This document shows, one piece after another, positions 1-6,900 of a stretch of DNA of 15,264 nucleotides. Both the position numbers and the translations under genes were made by a program. A model generated the notes under the pieces. That model was not told the origin of the DNA. It saw only the letters and a program-made list of their open reading frames with translations, and did no database searches. The stretch is from Candidatus Woesearchaeota archaeon. Its GTDB lineage: Archaea; Nanobdellota; Nanobdellia; Woesearchaeales; B29-G15. The stretch's first letter is position 1; each line of letters begins with the position of its first letter. Location: NCBI GenBank assembly GCA_003650585.1, contig QMQS01000011.1, positions 1-15,264 of the forward strand, written 5' to 3'.

Positions 1-2
1 GG

Positions 3-863
3 AAAGCAAACCAAGAGAGGTTTTCGCAACTGAATGCCCTCGTAGGTGAACTCAGGGGCATGATTCTTGATTTATCCAAGAATGTTCAGAGGGTTGAGAT
101 TGCCTCTACAAAAGCAGTGGATAAAGTGGAATCAGTCCAACCAGAGAGATTGCTTATAGAGGTACGTAGGGTGGATGCAAAGGTTGAGGCACTCAAGGCA
201 AACATAGAGAGCAATGAGGCGATGATGAACCAGTTGTTTGAGCAGATTAAGAACATGCGTAATACTCTCTCGGTTTTCCGTGGTATTGAGCAGATTATAA
301 AACTCAGTGAGGATATAAAGAAAGATTTGGGCAACCTCAGAAAGGTAGAGGCAAACATAGAGCGCCATTCAGACAAGGTTGAGTCTATATTTATGGAGTT
401 TCAAAAGGAGTTCAACGAATTCAACCAGCTCACATCCATGTACAAGGCCTTGAATTCAGAGTTGCAAAAGCTTGCCTCACAGGTTGACGCACTTAGTGTA
501 AAGGTGAACGAGAGGGCAATGAAAAAGGATTTCGAGGACATGACCAACCGCCTCAAGAAGCACGAGGAGCATGTTAACAATATCCTAAAGCTAGTGACCA
601 GGAAGGCAAAGGACTTAGAGAACACTGTCAACGAAGCACTCAAGCGGTTCAAACGGGAGATAAGTGCTGACTTTGAGGCAAGGGGTAAGCGCTTGAACCT
701 CCTAATCCAAAAACTCAATCAACTTGTCGAGAATAACGAGAAGATTTCAGAGTTGCTGAAGCTAAAGCCAGGCGAACTCAAACCAGAAGAGCACTCAGCA
801 GCGGAATCAGAGAAGGCTAACGCAGAGACAAGCACAGCTGCTACAAACACAACAGAGCAATAA
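3..863 (+). CDS. Coiled-coil protein, 5'-truncated by the window edge
   Basis: This is the C-terminal 286 residues of a long alpha-helical protein. The frame is open to the first base of the window, and the 19 codons before the ATG at 60 read as the same kind of coiled-coil sequence (KANQERFSQLNALVGELRG), so that ATG is internal and the true start lies upstream. Heptad-like spacing of Leu/Ile/Val among Lys, Glu, Asp and Asn runs almost throughout. Recognisable stretches are QPERLLIEVRRVDAKVEALK, ESNEAMMNQLFEQIKNMR and FRGIEQIIKLSEDIKKDL. The last ~35 residues are an Ala/Ser/Thr/Glu-rich, probably disordered tail. There is no cysteine, membrane segment or dense sequon pattern, so it looks cytosolic, unlike its neighbours. 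I recall similar uncharacterised coiled-coil proteins in DPANN genomes, but have not checked. The TAA at 861-863 lies 35 bases before the likely start of the next gene, suggesting co-transcription. Its function is unknown; a structural or scaffold role is possible. Confidence 0.85.
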   Translation, partial: KANQERFSQLNALVGELRGMILDLSKNVQRVEIASTKAVDKVESVQPERLLIEVRRVDAKVEALKANIESNEAMMNQLFEQIKNMRNTLSVFRGIEQIIKLSEDIKKDLGNLRKVEANIERHSDKVESIFMEFQKEFNEFNQLTSMYKALNSELQKLASQVDALSVKVNERAMKKDFEDMTNRLKKHEEHVNNILKLVTRKAKDLENTVNEALKRFKREISADFEARGKRLNLLIQKLNQLVENNEKISELLKLKPGELKPEEHSAAESEKANAETSTAATNTTEQ

Positions 864-887
864 CACTAAGCAACTTGACCAAAAAAC

Positions 888-895
888 GGTGTGAT
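888..895 (+). promoter_or_regulatory. Archaeal-type ribosome binding site (GGTGTGAT) that decides the start of giant protein 1
   Basis: GGTG at 888-891 followed by TGAT resembles the archaeal Shine-Dalgarno complement GGTGAT. It lies 7 bases before an ATG at 899 and 10 before the ATG at 902. No comparable site precedes the in-frame TTG at 875, which sits only 11 bases after the previous stop. This favours 899 or 902 as the start. No TATA/BRE-like promoter fits in the short spacer, consistent with read-through from the coiled-coil gene. Confidence 0.5.
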
Positions 896-898
896 GTG

Positions 899-985
899 AT
901 GATGGGTAGAATTGGGTTTGAACCCATTGTAATAGTTTGCTTTGCGCTAGCACTTGCTCTAATTATTGGTTCTAATTTTACGAGT
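899..985 (+). other. Signal peptide of giant protein 1
   Basis: The N-terminus has one Arg (residue 4), a hydrophobic stretch from Pro9 to Ile23 and a small polar segment GSNFTSG before the first beta strand LIVKVSK. The region after it aligns with the post-signal start of giant protein 2 (SGLVYLENS), which supports a cleavage site near residue 29, although the exact site is uncertain. A Glu-Pro inside the N-region is slightly unusual. Starting at TTG 875 would add the basic segment MTKKR and remain compatible with export. Confidence 0.7.
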
Positions 986-3900
986 GGACTAATTGTAAAG
1001 GTAAGTAAAGAAGAGTTTGCTGTTAATGAACTAGTTCCAATACTTGTTGAAAATTACACCCCTCAAGATTCTGGGGCTTTATTAATCCTTAGAACTGGAA
1101 ATCACTCCAGTTTTAGAGAGATTGAGGGCAACGGGCGTTACCTCTTCTCACCAAAAGCCACGGGAGAGTACTCAATTGAAGTGCTTCATAGTGGAGTGTT
1201 TAAAAAATTTGGTGGTTTTACTGTTCTTGGGAGCCAGGTTAGTTATCACAACTTGGGTGGTTTCCTAAATAAACATGTATTCGAGCTGGGAGATATAGTC
1301 TCGTTGGTTTTGAACAACGTAACAGGTTACAAAGGAGAGATTAACCTAAAAATCAAGTCACCTTCTAGTGTTTATTCATACACTGGGGAGTTTGACAAAC
1401 CAATCGCTTTTATCCCACCAGAGATTGGTGAGTACAAAATTCAGGTTAGTGTGGGCGGCGAGTTGGTTGGGAGGGACTGGTTTAGGGTTGTTGGTGCTAG
1501 GAAAGAGCACTCTAAGGGCGAGGATTCTGGTTTAAGCATTAAGATTAAACGCTCGGATGGGGGCACTAGTTTCGCCAGGGTTTATAGAGTGGTAACTGAA
1601 GCCACAGCTCATACAGTACTGAGGTTTGAGAATGGTCCTGTTAAGGATATAGATTTCATTGGGAATGTTGAAGTAGAAAATAGAACACTATTCATTGAGT
1701 CTGTGCCTCTTTCTAAGACCCCAGCATACCTAGGCAAACCTGTTGATAGTTTTGCCATTGATCCAACACAATTGAACTTTACTGAAGCCAAGATTACAAA
1801 GGTAGCAAAAGGGAGGGTGTTATACAAGTGTAAGGATTACAATTTCTCTGCTCAGAGATGCGAGGGTAGGTTTGAAAGGGTAACAAGGCTAATACCTGGT
1901 GAGGTTTATACAATAACTCTAACCCCTGAGGACCCACTCTGGAGCGAACTTGATGATACCATCAATTGTAGTTGTACTGCCTCTGCTAATCAACTGAATT
2001 TTGGTACAATCAGTTGCTCACAATTCTGTGCTATAAATGTGAGTGTGCCCAGTAATGCGCTTAGTGGGTTTATCCGAGAGGTGAGGTATAATGTTACTGT
2101 AACAATAGACACAGACAACACAGCTTTCACAAATACACTCCATGAGGGTAAGTTTGATCACGATGCTACTGATGACAATTCAAATGAGGTTGTCATTGGT
2201 AACTCGACATCTTCCACCACATTTACTGCTGTATGGACCAGAACAGATATGGACTCTACGGGGAATTACTCCTTCAGTAAGCTTGATTGCTCAAATTGGA
2301 ATGATGGTTATTGTACCTACTATATCTTCCTTGCCACAAGTACAGATTTTCAAGCCCCGGGTAAATCTTTGAAGAGTCCATCTGTAACAATTGAGTTGAA
2401 CTGGATAAACTACACCTGGAACTATACAGAGCCCGGAGATGTGGTGGTGCAACTCAATTACCCAGAGCACAATTCTTATGTTAATTCTATGACCATAACC
2501 TTTAATTTCACTCCATCGAGTAGTTCTGCCAACTTTACAAATTGTACACTCTATACCAATGAAACCTCGTGGTCAGTGAAAGCTTACAATGAAACAATAA
2601 CTAACAATGCCTCTAATTACATAACCACAACATTCGGGAGCGAAGGTAGTTTCATCTGGAATGTGAAGTGTACCAACGAAAACAATGTGTCTGCTTTTTC
2701 CTCAGACAATTACACACTGACTATTGATACAGTGAGCCCGATTGTGAAGCTGGAATCCCCAGCAAACAATTCTGTTTGGACAAGCTCAGGTGTGGTTGAG
2801 TTTGTTTACAATGTGTCAGACACGAGTCCAATAAGCAATTGTAGTTTGATAATCAATGGTGTGGTGTACCAAACAGACACCTCTATTACTAAGGATATCT
2901 CTCAGGCTTTTTACCAGTCATTACAGAATGGCATTTACACTTGGCGAATCAATTGTACTGACGAGGCAGGGAATATTAACACCTCGGAAGAGCGAGTGGT
3001 TAATGTATCGCAAGAGCCAATCTTGTGGTCAGGAAAGTGGTACGAAGGTTACACCTCCAGCTTTGATTCTATACCTGCAAATATCACACTGGCAAACAAC
3101 ACAGATGGTACTTCTAACTATGTATACTCAACAATAAATCCCTTAACCTCACTTACAATATTGTCTGCGGTGTCTAATTATATCGACAACAATGGGGGTT
3201 ACATCCCTGCTGGTGGCACGATAAACTTTAGGGCTTTTTTTAGTTATGTGGACGGTGTGAGGCTTTACACCAAGTGGCGGCTCTACAAAGTGAGCGACAC
3301 CTCTTCAACCCTCATATGTGAGGATTCAGTGGGGGAAGAGATACCTGGCAATGATGTGTACACCTCTGGCTCATGTAGCCCATCTTCAGAAGTTAGGATA
3401 GCCCCAGAGGATAAACTGGAGATGATTCTCATAGGTGACAACCAACACCCCTCACAAACAAGGACATTTAACCATACCATCGACCATATTAATTCATATG
3501 TGGACATTGTTAGTTGGCACAACATTGGATTTCTGGATGTGGACTTAGTCTATCCAACAAATAATGTTAGTGTGCTACAGGGAGAGAACTTTACCGTGCT
3601 TTGTAATGTGGCTTGCTCTTCTGGTGAGTGTTTGGACATAGATGTGGTGGTGCAATACAACACCTCAACTCAAGCGTGGACCAACATCAGCAATTCGGGC
3701 AATATTGTGCTCAATGGTTCTTCGAACCCACAGAATATAGGCAATCTTAGTTCCAACAATACCAATGTCTCTTTCAACCTCAAGGGAAATGTGGTGTCGG
3801 TGAACTGGGTGAGGTGTGTGGCTAACTCTAAATTCTCGAATGCATCATCTGAAACAATAATCAAGGTAACTGTGCAGGACAATGCTCCACCTGCTGTGGC

Positions 3901-6900
3901 TCTGAGCAGCCCCTCTAACCGCACTTGGCTAAATTATAACACAGATGTTGTGCTTTACTTCACTGCTTCAGATGCCTCTGGGCTTAGCAACTGTAGTTTG
4001 TATATTAATGGGGTATACAACCAGAGTAAGGGTAGTTCACAGTTGAACAATGGGGGTTTAAACAATTTCACATTGGCAAGTATATCAGATGGGTCTTATA
4101 ACTGGAGTGTGACTTGTTGGGATTCAAATGGCCTTAGTAACACTAGTGAGGTTTGGTGGTTTTATATAGATACTAGTGCTCCAGGTGTGGTGCTGAATGC
4201 GCCCCAAAATGGGACTGTGCAGGAGTCATACACAGTGACTTTCAACTTTACAGCCACGGACAACTTAGCAACACAGATGTTATGCAATCTAACCCTTGAT
4301 GGCTCTATTGAAGCTTCTAATATGCAAGCCAATAGTTCTGAGCTTACATCTGTGACTGTTAGTAATCTTGCTTTGGGAGTGCATTATTGGAATGTTACCT
4401 GTTGGGATAATGCCTCCAATCAAAACACCTCGCAAACATGGTTGTTCAACATTACTGATAACCCTCCAGTTGTTGCGCTTTATTCCCCTGCGAATATGAG
4501 TTGGACAAACAACAACACTGTGGTGCTGTATTTCAACGCGAGCGACAATGATGGGTTTCAGAATTGTACTCTCATACTTAATGGTAACAAGAACCAAACA
4601 CTTAGCTCTTCGCAAATTGTGAATGGTGGATTAAACAATTTCACCCTAACAAATCTCAGTGACGGCTTGTACAACTGGACTGTTAATTGTACTGACACAG
4701 GTAATTTCACTGCTCAGCCATCTGAGTGGTACTTCTATGTTGATACTGGCTTACCCTGGGTGGAGCTTAATTCACCCATAGACTTGGCCCAGTTATCCTC
4801 AACACCCGTTACGTTTAATTTCACCGCTTATGACTCAATGGACTCATCGCTCACCTGTAATATAACCATCGATGGTATTGTGAGTCAGTCTGGAATAAGT
4901 GCACAGAATGCCACCCCAACCACCCAAGCAATGTCTAATGTGAATGACGGATTCCACTATTGGAATGTTACTTGTAGTGATGATGCTACCAATTCAAACA
5001 TCTCTGTAACAAGGGGTTTTAACCTATCTGAACCCCCTCAAGTTGCGCAAAATTATCCATCTGCTAACCAGCACACACTGGAGAACATCACCTTTCTTTT
5101 TACAATAAGTGACAATGATGGGTTTGAGAATTGTTCGATCCTAATAGATAATGTTATTTATGCCACAAAGCAAGGTTCCCTGCTAAATAACGGGGCACAG
5201 AACAATATCACTTTGTATTCTATATCTGAGGGTTACCACAATTGGAGTGTGTTGTGTTACGATAATGGTACTTACCTCAATAGCAACCAAACTCCTAACA
5301 TCGAGTTTGTGGTGGATGACACACCACCTTACATCGTACTCAACTTTCCCGGGAATTCCACAAGTGTGAATTCAAGTAGTGTAAACTTTAATTTCACTGG
5401 TTATGATAACCTTGCCTCTCAATTAACCTGCAACATTACAATATCTGGGGGTAGGAATGCCACGGGATTGAGTCTAACTTCCGGCGTGGCTTATAATAAG
5501 ACTTTCTACAATTTCAGCAATGGGGTGTATTATTGGAATGTAACTTGCGTTGACCAGGCGGGCAAAAGCAACATTAGTAGCACTTACACCTTTAATGTTT
5601 CTGTGCCACCACAGGTGGTGCTCAACTATCCCACTTTTGAGCCTTTCTGGGACGATACTGGAATTGATGCTTATTTTGAGTATATCCCTTACTCCAACGG
5701 GAATCTCTCCAACTGTTCTTTGATGATTGATGGTATTGTTAATATGACTGACACCACTGTCACTGAAGGAGCCATTAACTCATTTGAGACCAACCTTAGC
5801 GAGGGTTACCACAACTGGACTGTTAGGTGTTATGACATTGGGGGTTTGTATGGGGAAGCAACACCCATGAGATACTATGTGGATGTGCATGCACCTACAA
5901 TAACTCTGAACACTCCTGGCAATGGCACCACACTAACTAGCAACTATGTTACCTACAACTTCACGGCGTATGATAATATGGCAAACAATATGACGTGTAA
6001 CCTAACTGTGAATGATGGCACTGGTGCATATGTGGAAGTGGCTAATATAATTGTTTACAACGCCACCCCTTACAATGTGACGAAGTTGTATCACGATGGG
6101 AACTACACTTGGAATGTCACTTGTAAAGACCTTGCCAAGCATGTGAATACGAGTGCAACTTTCAGGTTTACTGTTGAGGCACCGCCAAATGTGACTTTGC
6201 TAAAGCCGGATAATGGGAGTTGGAGTAGTGTAAACAATGTGACGCTTACATACTATGCATACGACCCATACTCACTTAGGAACTGTACACTGTGGTTAAA
6301 TGGGGCTGAGAATGCGACAGACACTGACCCAGTGAATGGGGGGAATAACACATTTAACCTTACTGGGTTAAGCGACGGCTTGTACAACTGGACTGTGAGT
6401 TGTATCGATGTTGACTTTAATAATTATCAACCACCTGCTTGGAACTTTTATGTGGACACCAAGGCGCCATGGGTGGTACTCAACCAGCCAAGTGACGGGG
6501 AAAACTTCTCTACCACAACGGTTGAACTTAACTTTACACCATTGGATGGGACTTCCACATACCTCATTTGTAATGTGACCGTCGATAGCACTGTTGTCTC
6601 TAGTAATATAAACATCTCCAACAATCAATCGTATTCATTAAATGTGTCTAGTTTGAATGAGTCAGTACATTACTGGAATGTGACCTGTAAAGACATTGTT
6701 GGGTTCAGCAATGTATCAGAAACAAGAGCATTCAATGTGTTTGTACCACCTCAGGTTGTGCTTGTTGCTCCAGATGACGGTTATTGGTCGAACAATCCAA
6801 CCCAGGTGTTTTACTTTAATGTGTCTGATGATACAGGCATCTTTAACTGCAGTTTGATTATCAATGGCTCTATCAATCAGACCAAAACTGGCTCTGAGTT

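Noticed and set aside
60..62. ATG at 60 as the start of the coiled-coil gene
   Set aside because: The frame continues to the window edge with coiled-coil-like sequence and no suitable ribosome binding site precedes the ATG, so it is an internal methionine.
864..898. Promoter or terminator between the coiled-coil gene and giant gene 1
   Set aside because: The 35-base spacer has no T-tract, hairpin or clear TATA/BRE element; only the ribosome binding site is visible.
902..985. Archaeal prepilin (type III) signal in giant protein 1 (GFEP before a hydrophobic stretch)
   Set aside because: The Glu is at +2, not +5, of a possible Gly cleavage site, and the rest of the protein and its paralogue fit an ordinary Sec-exported giant protein.
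4289..4615. Antisense open frame of 108 codons
   Set aside because: It is a shadow of the Ig array; nothing protein-like or regulatory supports it.
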